NCBI GenBank assembly: GCA_965658025.1 | Contig: CBFHQL010000018.1 | Span: forward strand, 1 to 37,796 | From: UBA3537 sp965658025 | Lineage (GTDB): Bacteria > Bacteroidota > Bacteroidia > Flavobacteriales > Flavobacteriaceae | Reading direction: 5' to 3' | DNA length: 37,796 bases | Shown: piece by piece, positions 7,650 through 15,907 of the stretch | How the letters are laid out: every line of letters begins with the position of its first letter | How positions within the stretch are numbered: the first letter of the stretch is position 1 | Made by a program: the position numbers and the translations under genes | Notes under the pieces: generated by a model | What the model was told of the DNA's origin: nothing | The model's input: the letters and a program-made list of their open reading frames with translations, nothing else | The model's database searches: none

Positions 7650-9233
7650 TTAATCAGTGTGTGCATTTGTGGTAGGTTTAAAGTGGACTTGTTCTAGGGC
7701 GTTGTTTTGAACTTTGAGTAGTTGTTCTTCTTGTCCATTGTCCAAAACATCATCGTAGCTTGAGTAGTTTCTATGGAATGAATAGGTATTTTTATCAGCA
7801 TAAAGAAAAGAATCTTCAGGCAAATACAACACCACAGTTATTTTTTGATCTCTGAATTTGTTATGAGGTGAAGTTGTATAATACGCATTCAAGTATAAAC
7901 TAGAATTTTTCAATTCGTATTGATAATCAATGGCTTGAGCACGTTCTCTAGCACGTTGATAGGTCTCTCCTTTTGCTTTTTTCTCTATGGCAATGGACGC
8001 CAAACTGTCTTTGGTGGTGCGTACAATCAACCGAACATCAGCGTTATACATCAGTTTTTCACCAGAAAGGGTTGTGATGATTTTAAAATTGTCGTTGCGG
8101 TAAATTTTATCGGCAAAGTTGATGTTTTTGCGCATCGATAGAAACAATGTATCGCCTTTTTTTACATTTAAATTTTCGATGTGTTCAACACGAGCTGTTT
8201 CCTTAAAATCTACTAATTGTTGGATGCTAAATGTGATAAGTGTTCCCAAAGCGATAATCCATAGTACAATAAGCGTAATGACTGCAGATTTGTTTAATGG
8301 ATTGAATTTTGTACCCACTAATTTTAAGCCCAGCATCACGATAAAGAGTAAGGGTACAATGGCCACAATTAAGATAACCAACGAAAGTACCCAAAGTGGC
8401 ATTACAGACGTATTGAGTACGCTGTCAATTTCAATTCCTGGAAGGTAAATTCCTGAAATTCCAAAAGCAAAAAAGCTAATGACCGCACCAAGCATGGCCA
8501 ATATTCCTGAAATTACAAGCATATACCCTAAAACTTTGATTGCTATTTCTAGCAATGATTGGATCAAAACGCCTAATTTTTCAAAAAACGATTTGGATTT
8601 TGCTTGAAGGACAGATTCGTGTTGCTTTACTTTTTCAGCAACTTTATCGAGATGGTTTTTAACATTACCAACGCCCTCTTTTACTTGTTGTTCAATAGTG
8701 GTAATGTCGATGGGCTTTCCCATCATCGAAAGTTTTTCGGCAGTGGTTTTGGCAGGCGGAACAAAAATCCAAAGCAGTGCATAAAGCAATAAGCCCGTAC
8801 CAAAACCAAAAATAAGCAGTACCCAAATAAGCCGAATCCAAATGGCATCAACACCAAAAAAATGGCCTAATCCAGCCGAAACCCCGCCAACAAAAGCATT
8901 GTCTTTGTCGCGATACAGCCGCTTGGTTCTTTTTCTGTAGTTCTCGCTTTTAGTGCCCTCGCCGCTGTCGTCTATGTTATAATCTTCGGGTTGCCCCATA
9001 ATATTGATGATTTCATCCACAATTTTTGAGGTGATCACTTGCTGGTCGGAGGTGATGCGTTCAGAAAATAGTTCTGCAATACGCGATTCAATATCAGCGA
9101 TGATTTCGTTGGTGTTTTCTTCGTTTTGCATGGAGCGTTTTATGGCTTCCAAATAGTCTTGTAATTGATTATAGGCATCTTCGTCAATGTGGAAAAAGAA
9201 ACCTGCTAAATTGATACTAATTGTTTTTTTCAT
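7650..9233 (-). CDS. PspC domain membrane protein
   Basis: I place the start at the ATG whose first base is 9233 (MKKTISINLAGFFF), 17 codons inside the longest open frame, because that opening is the usual one in this family and it overlaps the upstream padR gene by only 17 bases. The 527-residue protein has a soluble N-terminus, then a PspC domain (KRLYRDKDNAFVGGVSAGLG followed by a hydrophobic helix ending LLWIFVPP, about 122-185), four further helices, and a C-terminal periplasmic beta-rich part from about 355. PspC proteins respond to cell-envelope stress in enterobacteria; the linked PadR repressor suggests its expression is switched by a small ligand or by envelope state. No other psp genes are present. 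Confidence 0.82.
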   Translation of the reverse strand: MKKTISINLAGFFFHIDEDAYNQLQDYLEAIKRSMQNEENTNEIIADIESRIAELFSERITSDQQVITSKIVDEIINIMGQPEDYNIDDSGEGTKSENYRKRTKRLYRDKDNAFVGGVSAGLGHFFGVDAIWIRLIWVLLIFGFGTGLLLYALLWIFVPPAKTTAEKLSMMGKPIDITTIEQQVKEGVGNVKNHLDKVAEKVKQHESVLQAKSKSFFEKLGVLIQSLLEIAIKVLGYMLVISGILAMLGAVISFFAFGISGIYLPGIEIDSVLNTSVMPLWVLSLVILIVAIVPLLFIVMLGLKLVGTKFNPLNKSAVITLIVLWIIALGTLITFSIQQLVDFKETARVEHIENLNVKKGDTLFLSMRKNINFADKIYRNDNFKIITTLSGEKLMYNADVRLIVRTTKDSLASIAIEKKAKGETYQRARERAQAIDYQYELKNSSLYLNAYYTTSPHNKFRDQKITVVLYLPEDSFLYADKNTYSFHRNYSSYDDVLDNGQEEQLLKVQNNALEQVHFKPTTNAHTD

Positions 9234-9570
9234 TTGTCTTTGTTTGATTTTGGGTAACGGTAGAAACTGCGCCAACAAGCGCACCCCATGTTGAATTAAG
9301 TTCTTTTAAAAATAATGTTCCTGTTGCTGTTAACTTGTAATATTTGCGCGGTGGCCCAGTGCTTGATTCTTCCCATCTATACTCCAGAAGGCCAGCATTT
9401 TTTAGCCGTGTGAGGAGGGGGTAGATCGTCCCTTCAACCACGAGCATTTTGGCGTCTTTAAGCGTAGATAAAATTTCGGCCACATAGGCATCTTGTTGCT
9501 TTAGAATCGATAAAATGCAAAATTCTAAAACGCCCTTACGCATTTGTGCTTTTGTGTTTTCAATGTTCAT
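9217..9570 (-). CDS. PadR family transcriptional regulator
   Basis: I choose the ATG ending at 9570 (MNIENTKAQMRKG), because it is the standard opening of flavobacterial PadR proteins and a -7 box lies just upstream. The 117-residue protein shows the PadR winged helix: RKGVLEFCILSIL, a second helix with AYVAEILSTLKDA, the VEGTIYPLLTRL recognition helix, and a wing ending STGPPRKYYKL. A short C-terminal helix would form the dimer. PadR proteins usually repress a neighbouring gene until a phenolic or drug-like ligand binds. Its 17-base overlap with the PspC gene shows the two are one operon. Palindromes over its promoter suggest autoregulation. Confidence 0.88.
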   Translation of the reverse strand: MNIENTKAQMRKGVLEFCILSILKQQDAYVAEILSTLKDAKMLVVEGTIYPLLTRLKNAGLLEYRWEESSTGPPRKYYKLTATGTLFLKELNSTWGALVGAVSTVTQNQTKTNEKNN

Positions 9571-9585
9571 TGGTATATGAATTTG

Positions 9586-9623
9586 ATACAAATGTATTCA
9601 TAAAAAGGTATTATGTAATACAT
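9586..9623 (-). promoter_or_regulatory. padR-pspC promoter with palindromic candidate operators
   Basis: On the minus strand TACATTTG (9589-9596) is a perfect match to the Bacteroidota -7 box TAnnTTTG, placed 19 bases before the padR start codon. It is overlapped by the inverted repeat ATACA-AA-TGTAT (9586-9597), and a second one, ATGTA-A-TACAT, lies at 9613-9623. PadR operators often contain ATGT/ACAT half-sites, so autorepression is plausible, though the sites are short and the region is AT-rich. Confidence 0.55.
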
Positions 9624-9703
9624 AGTAGTATATATTAACATAATTTTAACATTCGTTTAGTTCAAGATATTGATTATCTTAGCCAATAAACTTTTTTAGT
9701 CTT

Positions 9704-10159
9704 ATGGCATTTTCACCAAAAAAACTCAATCTTTTTCTTGTCTTTAATCTCCCTTCTGCCTATTTGTGTGGGGTGCGTGTCCAGTGGATTGATCAGGAAA
9801 AATGTCACGTCGGTGTACGCCACAAATGGATCAACAAAAACCCTTTTAAGTCTATGTTTTGGGCCGTTCAAGGGATGGCCGCAGAGCTTGCTACTGGTGC
9901 GCTTATAATAATGAAAATCAAGCAGTTGCGAAAAAATGTTTCTATGCTGGTGATCAAAAATGAAGCGCAATTTACCAAAAAAGCAAAAGGGCGTATCACG
10001 TTTTGTTGTACACAAGGTTTGGACATCGACAAGGTGCTACAAGCCACCATCGAAAGTGGAGCAGGACAAACCATAACCCTCACGGCCGAGGGACGCGATG
10101 AAGCTGGAGATGTGGTCGCTACATTCAATTTTCTTTGGAGTTTAAAACGAAAAGGATAA
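9704..10159 (+). CDS. DUF4442 hotdog-fold protein (thioesterase-like)
   Basis: The 151-residue protein has the pattern of the DUF4442 family, relatives of PaaI/YiiD-type hotdog thioesterases: the opening MAFSPKKLNLFLVFNLPSA, the KWINKNPFKSMFWAVQGMAAELATG segment (about 44-68) that forms the hotdog helix, and a strand near the end with ATFNFLWSLK. No catalytic Asp/Glu motif can be named with certainty, so the acyl-CoA substrate is unknown. It is transcribed away from padR and is apparently monocistronic. A TATCTTAG sequence at 9675-9682 is a weak candidate -7 box. Confidence 0.72.
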   Translation: MAFSPKKLNLFLVFNLPSAYLCGVRVQWIDQEKCHVGVRHKWINKNPFKSMFWAVQGMAAELATGALIIMKIKQLRKNVSMLVIKNEAQFTKKAKGRITFCCTQGLDIDKVLQATIESGAGQTITLTAEGRDEAGDVVATFNFLWSLKRKG

Positions 10160-10259
10160 ATGTTAATTTTTTTGGAATTTTTGATTTTTTAATTAATTTT
10201 ATTTCAATTAAAAGACACGCCTATACAACAAAACTACTTTAAATCTTAATTTTTTTACA

Positions 10260-10454
10260 ATGGCAAGAGCAATGTTCGAGCACACTATTCAAGTGCTTAA
10301 GAAAGTAAGTTTTGACCCTAGTTTATTTTGTGCTGAAGTAAAAAAAGCAATGCACTATCTTCTTCCCTACGAAATTGAAGAACTTAAAGTATTTGTTCAA
10401 TCCATGATTGAAACGCACCCAGAACTCAGCCGTTGTATTGTGTATTTTGCTTAA
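10260..10454 (+). CDS. Small conserved-looking protein, unknown function
   Basis: This 64-residue protein is soluble and likely helical, with acidic-basic amphipathic stretches such as FDPSLFCAEVKKAMHYL (about 18-34) and YEIEELKVFVQSMI (about 37-50). Its length, good start context and an AT-rich leader of about 100 bases support a real gene, and proteins of this kind occur in other flavobacteria by memory, but I know of no family function. Its stop codon interlocks with that of oxyR in TTAA (10451-10454), so the two transcripts run into each other. The 100 bases upstream hold an AT-rich run without a clear promoter box. Confidence 0.55.
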   Translation: MARAMFEHTIQVLKKVSFDPSLFCAEVKKAMHYLLPYEIEELKVFVQSMIETHPELSRCIVYFA

Positions 10455-11392
10455 CGCTTGGCTACAGGACTTATAATTTCAACATCTTGAAACGCAATAG
10501 CGCCCCTAATAATCCCTGAAATGGCATCATGGATTGCGTTGATGATTTGAATTTTCAGTTCATTTTTATTGTAAATTAGACTGACTTCGCGCGCAGGTGA
10601 GGGGGTGGTAAAAAAGTGTAAGTTTTGCTGTTCTTGTTCCTTTAAATCCAATGTATTGAGGTAGGGTAAAAGGGTCATCCCCATACCTTCATTCGCCAAT
10701 TTAACCAGCATTTCGATGCTTCCACTCTCCAGTTGAAAGGATTCATCATCGGGTTTGTTCAATATGTTACACAAATTTAAAACGCCATCCCTAAGGCAGT
10801 GTCCATCTTCCAACAGCAGCATATCGTTAATATCCAAATCCGAAACCTCAATGGTTTTTTTATCGCTCAGTCTGTGGTTGGGTGGAATATACCCCACAAA
10901 GGGTTCATAAAACAATGCCCGTTCTTTGATGTCCTCGATTTTTAGTGGCGTGGCCGCGATGGCGGCATCCAAATGCCCATCATTTATACGTTGAATGATT
11001 TCTTCGGTAGTAAGCTCCTCAATTTTTAATTTAACTTTCGGATAGCGCTTGATAAAGGTTTTGAGAAACATTGGCAAAAGCGTAGGCATGATGGTAGGAA
11101 TAATGCCCAATTTGAATTCTCCGCCAACAAATCCTTTTTCTTGATCAACAATATCATTAATACGGTCGGCTTCAGCGACAATATTTTTGGCTTGAGTCAC
11201 TATTTTTTGACCTACTTGCGTTAGTTTGATGGGTTTGGTATTTCTATTAAATATTTGAACCCCCAATTCATCCTCTAACTTTTGTACTTGCATGCTTAGG
11301 GTCGGTTGGGTCACAAAGCAATGTTGCGCGGCTTTGGTAAAATTTTGATGCTCAGCCACGGCCAATACATAATGGAGTTGAGTGATGGTCAT
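10451..11392 (-). CDS. oxyR: Hydrogen-peroxide-responsive LysR regulator OxyR
   Basis: A LysR-type winged helix fills residues 1-60 (FTKAAQHCFVTQPTLSMQVQKL), followed by the effector domain. The segment GHCLRDGVLNLC places cysteines at exactly 199 and 208, the same numbers as the redox disulphide cysteines of E. coli OxyR, so peroxide sensing by thiol oxidation is strongly indicated. The 313-residue length is usual. OxyR activates catalase, Dps and peroxiredoxin genes in other bacteria; none of these lie next to it here. It is monocistronic and converges on the small unknown gene. A candidate OxyR half-site in its own promoter suggests autoregulation. Confidence 0.92.
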   Translation of the reverse strand: MTITQLHYVLAVAEHQNFTKAAQHCFVTQPTLSMQVQKLEDELGVQIFNRNTKPIKLTQVGQKIVTQAKNIVAEADRINDIVDQEKGFVGGEFKLGIIPTIMPTLLPMFLKTFIKRYPKVKLKIEELTTEEIIQRINDGHLDAAIAATPLKIEDIKERALFYEPFVGYIPPNHRLSDKKTIEVSDLDINDMLLLEDGHCLRDGVLNLCNILNKPDDESFQLESGSIEMLVKLANEGMGMTLLPYLNTLDLKEQEQQNLHFFTTPSPAREVSLIYNKNELKIQIINAIHDAISGIIRGAIAFQDVEIISPVAKR

Positions 11393-11406
11393 AATCTTGT
11401 TTTCTA

Positions 11407-11450
11407 CAAATGTATAAATTTTATCTATTCGTTTTTTGATTATGATAGAT
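11407..11450 (-). promoter_or_regulatory. oxyR promoter with candidate OxyR half-site
   Basis: Minus-strand TACATTTG (11407-11414) is a perfect TAnnTTTG -7 box 14 bases before the oxyR ATG. Next to it, 11414-11428 matches the OxyR half-site consensus ATAGntnnnanCTAT with a single mismatch. A wider dyad ATCTAT / ATAGAT spans 11423-11450 with a 16-base spacer. No -33 TTG is seen, which fits regulator-dependent transcription. Confidence 0.5.
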
Positions 11451-11455
11451 GAAAA

Positions 11456-11479
11456 AAAAGCCCTCTTTTGAGGGCTTTT
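11456..11479 (-). terminator. Rho-independent terminator of the M3 peptidase gene
   Basis: A perfect 10-bp stem (AAAAGCCCTC paired with GAGGGCTTTT, four-base loop) lies 26 bases after the minus-strand M3 peptidase stop. Read on the minus strand, the stem ends in a run of eight T residues, the classic intrinsic terminator form. It lies just upstream of the oxyR promoter and insulates it. Confidence 0.9.
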
Positions 11480-11504
11480 ATAAATAAGTTAAACCTAAAA
11501 ATAA

Positions 11505-13637
11505 TCAATTGATAAACCCACGGTCGCGCATCAGGGCTTCTATTTTGGCATCACGGCCTCTAAACAGTCGGTAGGCCTCGGCAGGGTCTATCGCGTTGCG
11601 TGGCGCAAACAGGTATTTTACGAGTTTATTGGCCATATCTTCATCATAAAATCCGCCTTCGCTGTCTGTAAATGCTTCTGCGGCATCGGCTGTAAGGACA
11701 TCGGCCCACATATAGCCATAATAGGCCGTCGCGTAGCCCTCTCCAGAAAACACGTGGCCAAAGTGCGGCGTACGGTGGCGCATAGGGAGTTCTTTAGGCA
11801 TGTTTAAGGCCGCTAATGTTTCTTTTTCAAAATTCCCTACATCTATACCTTCAGGATCGGCGAGGTGGAGTTTCATGTCCATAAGGGCAGAGGCCAGATA
11901 TTCTGTAGTACCAAATCCTTGATTGAACGTAGCTGCTTTTTTAATTTTTGCCACCAAAGCATCAGGAATCACTTCTCCTGTTTTGTGGTGTACCAAATAT
12001 TGCGAAATCACTTCATCTGTAGACAACCAACGTTCCAAGAGTTGAGACTGAAATTCGGTATAATCGCGAACACCACCATTGAGCGTTGGGTATTTTACAT
12101 TAGAAGAAAAGAAATGGAGGGCGTGCCCAAATTCATGAAAAAAGGTTTCTGCATCATCCCATGAAATCAGCACGGCTTCCCCCGGCGCTGCTTTAATAAA
12201 ATTAGAGTTATTAGACGCCAAAACCGTCTTTTTACCATCAAAGGTCGTATGGCTTCTGTAGGTTGTGGCCCAAGCACCAGAGCGTTTTCCAGCACGAGCA
12301 AATGGATCCAAATACCAAAGCCCAATATGGGCTCCAGAGTCCAAATCGGTGACCTCCCATACTTTTACATCCTCATGAAAAACAGGAACACTACCTTCGG
12401 GAACTGGTGTAAATTTGTAGTTAAACAATCGTCCAGCGACATAAAACATGGCTTCACGGAGTTTGTCTAATTGTAGGTATTGTTTCACTTCGTCGCTGTT
12501 GAGGTCATACTTAGCGACACGTACTTTTTCGGCATAATAGCGGTAATCCCAAGGTTCTATAGTGATGTTATCGCCATTGGCATCGGCAATGGCTTGCATG
12601 TCGGCCACTTCTTCTGCCACTCTAGAAATTGCTGCAGGCCATACGGCTTCCATCAAGTTTAAGGCATTTTCGGGAGTTTTGGCCATACGGTCTTGTAGGC
12701 GCCATTCGGCGTAATTTTTATGTCCGAGAAGTTCAACTCTTTCGCGGCGAAGTTTTAAGATTTCAGCAATGATTTCTTTGTTGTCATATTCGTCGTTATT
12801 ATCGCCACGAGAATAGTAGTTGGTCCAAACTTGTTTGCGCAAATCTCTTTCGGTAGAGTAGGTTAAAAAAGGATCCATTGAGGAACGCGTGTTGGTGATG
12901 GCATATTTGCCTTCTTGTCCTTTTTCTTTGGCAATGGCTGCGGCGGATTTTATAAATCCTTCCGAGAGTCCACCAAGTTGATCTTTGTTGAGGTAGGTCA
13001 CATAGTTTTCTTCGTCGTGCAGTACGTTGTCCGAAAATTTATTGTACAGTACCGAAAGTTCTTTATCAATGGCGGCATAACGTTCTTTTTTCTTAGCATC
13101 AAGTGCCGCTCCACGCATGGCAAATCCTTTGTAAATAAGCTCCACTACACGTTGTTGGTCGCTTTCCAGAGGGTTTTCTTGGGCGTTGTCATAAACGGTT
13201 TTAATGCGCTTAAAAAGTGCTTCATTTTGATTTATTTTTGAAGAAAACTCCGATAATTTTGGAGCAAGCACTGACTGAACTTCTCTAAATTCTGGCGAAG
13301 ACATATTGCTGCTCAAAATTCCGTAGTACGAAAAAACACGATCTAAATATGCTCCAGAACGTTCCATAGCTTCAATCGTATTTTCAAAGGTTGGGGCATC
13401 TTTGTTGTTGGCAATAGCATCAATTTCTTTGAGGTTTTCTTCCATGCCATATTCTACAGCTGACTGAATATCAGCAACTTCCATTTTGTCAAATGCAGGG
13501 ACACCACCATAGGGGCCTGTCCATTTTTGAAGGAGTGTGTTCTCCGAATTTGCGGTTGAATTGTTGCAACTTGTACTGACAATAGCCAAACACAAGAGGC
13601 ACAACAACACACTGGGCGTCATTTTTTTTGTGTTCAT
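11505..13637 (-). CDS. M3 family metallopeptidase lipoprotein (Dcp/oligopeptidase A type)
   Basis: A lipoprotein signal with the acylated cysteine probably Cys24 (IVSTSC) leads to a 710-residue M3 peptidase. The zinc motif HEFGH is at 501-505 with Glu528 as the probable third ligand, and the length fits peptidyl-dipeptidase Dcp and oligopeptidase A. These enzymes trim oligopeptides or remove dipeptides from C-termini; the lipoprotein signal suggests work at the outer membrane or in the periplasm rather than the cytoplasm as in E. coli. It follows the cyclophilin gene by about 60 bases and ends at a strong terminator. A weak TACATTG element lies in front of the gene. Confidence 0.92.
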   Translation of the reverse strand: MNTKKMTPSVLLCLLCLAIVSTSCNNSTANSENTLLQKWTGPYGGVPAFDKMEVADIQSAVEYGMEENLKEIDAIANNKDAPTFENTIEAMERSGAYLDRVFSYYGILSSNMSSPEFREVQSVLAPKLSEFSSKINQNEALFKRIKTVYDNAQENPLESDQQRVVELIYKGFAMRGAALDAKKKERYAAIDKELSVLYNKFSDNVLHDEENYVTYLNKDQLGGLSEGFIKSAAAIAKEKGQEGKYAITNTRSSMDPFLTYSTERDLRKQVWTNYYSRGDNNDEYDNKEIIAEILKLRRERVELLGHKNYAEWRLQDRMAKTPENALNLMEAVWPAAISRVAEEVADMQAIADANGDNITIEPWDYRYYAEKVRVAKYDLNSDEVKQYLQLDKLREAMFYVAGRLFNYKFTPVPEGSVPVFHEDVKVWEVTDLDSGAHIGLWYLDPFARAGKRSGAWATTYRSHTTFDGKKTVLASNNSNFIKAAPGEAVLISWDDAETFFHEFGHALHFFSSNVKYPTLNGGVRDYTEFQSQLLERWLSTDEVISQYLVHHKTGEVIPDALVAKIKKAATFNQGFGTTEYLASALMDMKLHLADPEGIDVGNFEKETLAALNMPKELPMRHRTPHFGHVFSGEGYATAYYGYMWADVLTADAAEAFTDSEGGFYDEDMANKLVKYLFAPRNAIDPAEAYRLFRGRDAKIEALMRDRGFIN

Positions 13638-13700
13638 AATGATTTGTTTTTAAAGTGAATTAAGTCCTACAATGTATAAAAAAAAACACAATCCAGTCCA

Positions 13701-14393
13701 TTAGTCAATGATTTCAACTGTTTTGATGTACACATTGTTTTGTGGCCAATCGCCTTTGTCGGTGGGTACGGCTGCAATTTTGTCCACGACGTCCATACCT
13801 TTAATCACCTTTCCAAAAACCGCATAATCGCCATCGAGATGGTGTGCGCCTCCACGTTGTTGTACAATAAAAAACTCAAAAGGAGAGGCCATTTTATAGG
13901 GATTGGCCACTGCACTACTGGGCATACTTACCATCCCTCGATCGTGTTTAAATCCTTTTTTGTGGTCGTTGGGTAAGAGGTAGCGTCCTATTTTTTTGCG
14001 TTTGTTTAGTGTTTTTTGATCATCGCTGTTACCCCCTTGAATAATGTAGTTGTTGATGACTCTATAGAATTGCGTGTTATCAAAATACTTCTTCTTTGTG
14101 AGGTATATAAAATTTGATCGATGGAATTTTGTGGCTTCAAAAAGTTGGATATCAATTTCGCCAAAATCGGTGGAGATGCGCACTTTGTTCTCTTTGTGTT
14201 TTTTGTCATACTCCAAAAAGAATTCCATCACATTTTTGTCTGTCAACAAAAAGGGAGGTTCACTTTTTTCTTCAACTTTATGTGTTTTTATTGAGGGTAC
14301 AGACGGCTGATTCTTAGGCGTTGTATTATTTTTTTCAGATTTAGTATCTTGACAGCTCAACAAAAAAACAAATAAAAATAAGCAATAGCGCAT
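13701..14393 (-). CDS. Cyclophilin-type peptidyl-prolyl isomerase lipoprotein
   Basis: The short signal ends in a lipobox LLSC (Cys14), after which comes a low-complexity linker rich in Lys/Glu/Pro. The cyclophilin domain (about 75-230) shows the typical motifs FYRVINNYIIQGG, a MVSMPSSAVANP region, EFFIV and DYAVFGKVIKGMDVVDKI. Cyclophilins catalyse cis-trans isomerisation of prolyl bonds and assist folding; the lipid anchor puts this one at the periplasmic face of a membrane. It lies upstream of the M3 peptidase on the same strand and divergently from the NUDIX gene, with 34 bases between. The canonical FxxxxQ...F residues are partly changed (Arg in FYRV is kept). Confidence 0.88.
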   Translation of the reverse strand: MRYCLFLFVFLLSCQDTKSEKNNTTPKNQPSVPSIKTHKVEEKSEPPFLLTDKNVMEFFLEYDKKHKENKVRISTDFGEIDIQLFEATKFHRSNFIYLTKKKYFDNTQFYRVINNYIIQGGNSDDQKTLNKRKKIGRYLLPNDHKKGFKHDRGMVSMPSSAVANPYKMASPFEFFIVQQRGGAHHLDGDYAVFGKVIKGMDVVDKIAAVPTDKGDWPQNNVYIKTVEIID

Positions 14394-14427
14394 ACAATAA
14401 ATAAGGATTTTTTGAATTCAGAAAGAT

Positions 14428-15075
14428 ATGAGATTTGAAGCATTTTCTAAAATTATTAACGTAATAAATTCTTTTGCTCTACCGGGCTTAGAAGCACAAA
14501 TGCTTATGGCACCACCCTTTAGAGAAGCATTATTAAAGCAAAGTGTATCCCTTAGGGCCAACGCCAAATTAGCCGCTGTTATGGCTTTGTTTTACCCCAA
14601 TAAACAAGGCGAGACACATTTGGTGTTTATTGTTCGAAAATCCAGCCCTGGGGTTCATTCTGGTCAAATTGGATTTCCTGGCGGAAAGCCTGAGTTAGTT
14701 GATGAGGATTTGAAAGCTACTGCTGTACGTGAAACTTGGGAAGAAATTGGCGTTTCTTCGCATTCCATTCATGTATTGTGCCCCCTTACAGAGGTGTATA
14801 TTCCACCCAGTAATTTTGATGTTTTTCCTTTTGTTGGTATGACGGTTTCGACACCAAATTTTAAACGCCAACCTTCGGAGGTGGAATCTATTATAGAAAT
14901 TCCTTTGAAAGATATATTGGATGATTCAAAGCGTATTTTTTCATTAGTTTCAACCTCTTATGGGCCAAAAGTAAGCGTTCCTGCTTTTAATTTTGAAGGC
15001 CATATTGTTTGGGGCGCAACGGCCATGATTTTGATGGAAATAATCGAGTTATTGAATTCCATTTTAAAAAAATAG
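14428..15075 (+). CDS. NUDIX hydrolase, CoA pyrophosphatase (NudL-like)
   Basis: The 215-residue protein contains GQIGFPGGK followed by a NUDIX box with E-x7-RETWEEIGV (about 78-111), where the acidic residues bind magnesium. The segment before the box (HSGQIGFPGGK) is the one that marks the CoA-specific subgroup of NUDIX enzymes (NudL/UPF0035), which split coenzyme A to 4'-phosphopantetheine and 3',5'-ADP. A CoA-cleaving or CoA-quality role is therefore likely. It is cytoplasmic and precedes the acyltransferase gene by 32 bases, so the pair probably forms an operon. Its promoter must lie in the 34 bases between it and the cyclophilin gene, or overlap that gene. Confidence 0.88.
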   Translation: MRFEAFSKIINVINSFALPGLEAQMLMAPPFREALLKQSVSLRANAKLAAVMALFYPNKQGETHLVFIVRKSSPGVHSGQIGFPGGKPELVDEDLKATAVRETWEEIGVSSHSIHVLCPLTEVYIPPSNFDVFPFVGMTVSTPNFKRQPSEVESIIEIPLKDILDDSKRIFSLVSTSYGPKVSVPAFNFEGHIVWGATAMILMEIIELLNSILKK

Positions 15076-15107
15076 CTTAGGTTTGCATTTCTATTTTGAT
15101 TTTTTGC

Positions 15108-15905
15108 ATGGGGTTATTCAAAAAAAACATTTTTGGGCAGTATCTTTTTATAAAAAAATGGATTATTCGCATTTTGGGTGTATTCAGTCACCAGCGCTAC
15201 CAAGGATTTAATGACCTTCAAATTGAGGGCTCAGAAATTTTACGTCAATTACCAGAAACCAATGTCCTTTTTATTTCTAACCACCAAACGTATTTTGCCG
15301 ATGTTGTAGCGATGTTTCATGTGTTTAATGCTTCATTGAGTGGCCGTGACGATTCCATCAAAAATGTAGGATACCTTTGGAATCCTAAGTTGAATCTTTA
15401 TTATGTGGCCGCCAAAGAAACCATGAAAGCTGGATTGTTGCCAAAAATATTTGCTTATGCAGGGTCAATTAGTATTGAGCGTACATGGCGATCTTCTGGG
15501 AAGGATGTCAATCGTCAAGTCAAAATGAGTGATATTTCCAACATCAAAAAGGCATTGGACGATGGCTGGGTAATCACGTTTCCTCAAGGCACGACTACGC
15601 CTTTCAAACCCATTCGAAAGGGGACGGCACACATTATAAAACATTACAAACCCATTGTGGTTCCTATTGTAATCGATGGTTTTAGACGTGCTTTTGACAA
15701 AAAAGGAATTCGCATCAAAAAGAAAAATATTCTGCAATCTATGGAAATTAAAGCGCCCCTAGAAATAGATTATGAGCACGAATCTATAGAGCAAATTGTG
15801 GAAAAAATTGAATATGCTATAGAGCAACACCCTTCTTTTCTTAAAGTGATTCCTCAAGAAGAATTATTGGAAAATGAACGCTTAAACAAAAAGCGCGACT
15901 GGTAA
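15108..15905 (+). CDS. PlsC-like lysophospholipid acyltransferase with altered motifs
   Basis: I start at the ATG 15108 (MGLFKKN) rather than the in-frame TTG four codons earlier. The 265-residue protein has the PlsC order of motifs: ISNHQTYFADV (56-66), GSISIER (119-125), ITFPQGTTTPF (156-166) and PIVVPIVIDG (182-191). The first shows HX5D (His59, Asp65) in place of HX4D and the third has FPQG in place of FPEG. A central insertion (about 75-107) is also unusual. Known PlsC enzymes acylate lysophosphatidate at the inner membrane; this one may use another acyl acceptor, such as an aminolipid or ornithine lipid precursor. It shares a unit with the CoA pyrophosphatase gene. Confidence 0.8.
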   Translation: MGLFKKNIFGQYLFIKKWIIRILGVFSHQRYQGFNDLQIEGSEILRQLPETNVLFISNHQTYFADVVAMFHVFNASLSGRDDSIKNVGYLWNPKLNLYYVAAKETMKAGLLPKIFAYAGSISIERTWRSSGKDVNRQVKMSDISNIKKALDDGWVITFPQGTTTPFKPIRKGTAHIIKHYKPIVVPIVIDGFRRAFDKKGIRIKKKNILQSMEIKAPLEIDYEHESIEQIVEKIEYAIEQHPSFLKVIPQEELLENERLNKKRDW

Positions 15906-15907
15906 GC

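Noticed and set aside
15096..15107. TTG start for the acyltransferase
   Set aside because: The ATG four codons later gives the natural MGLFKKN opening; TTG starts are rare in this group.
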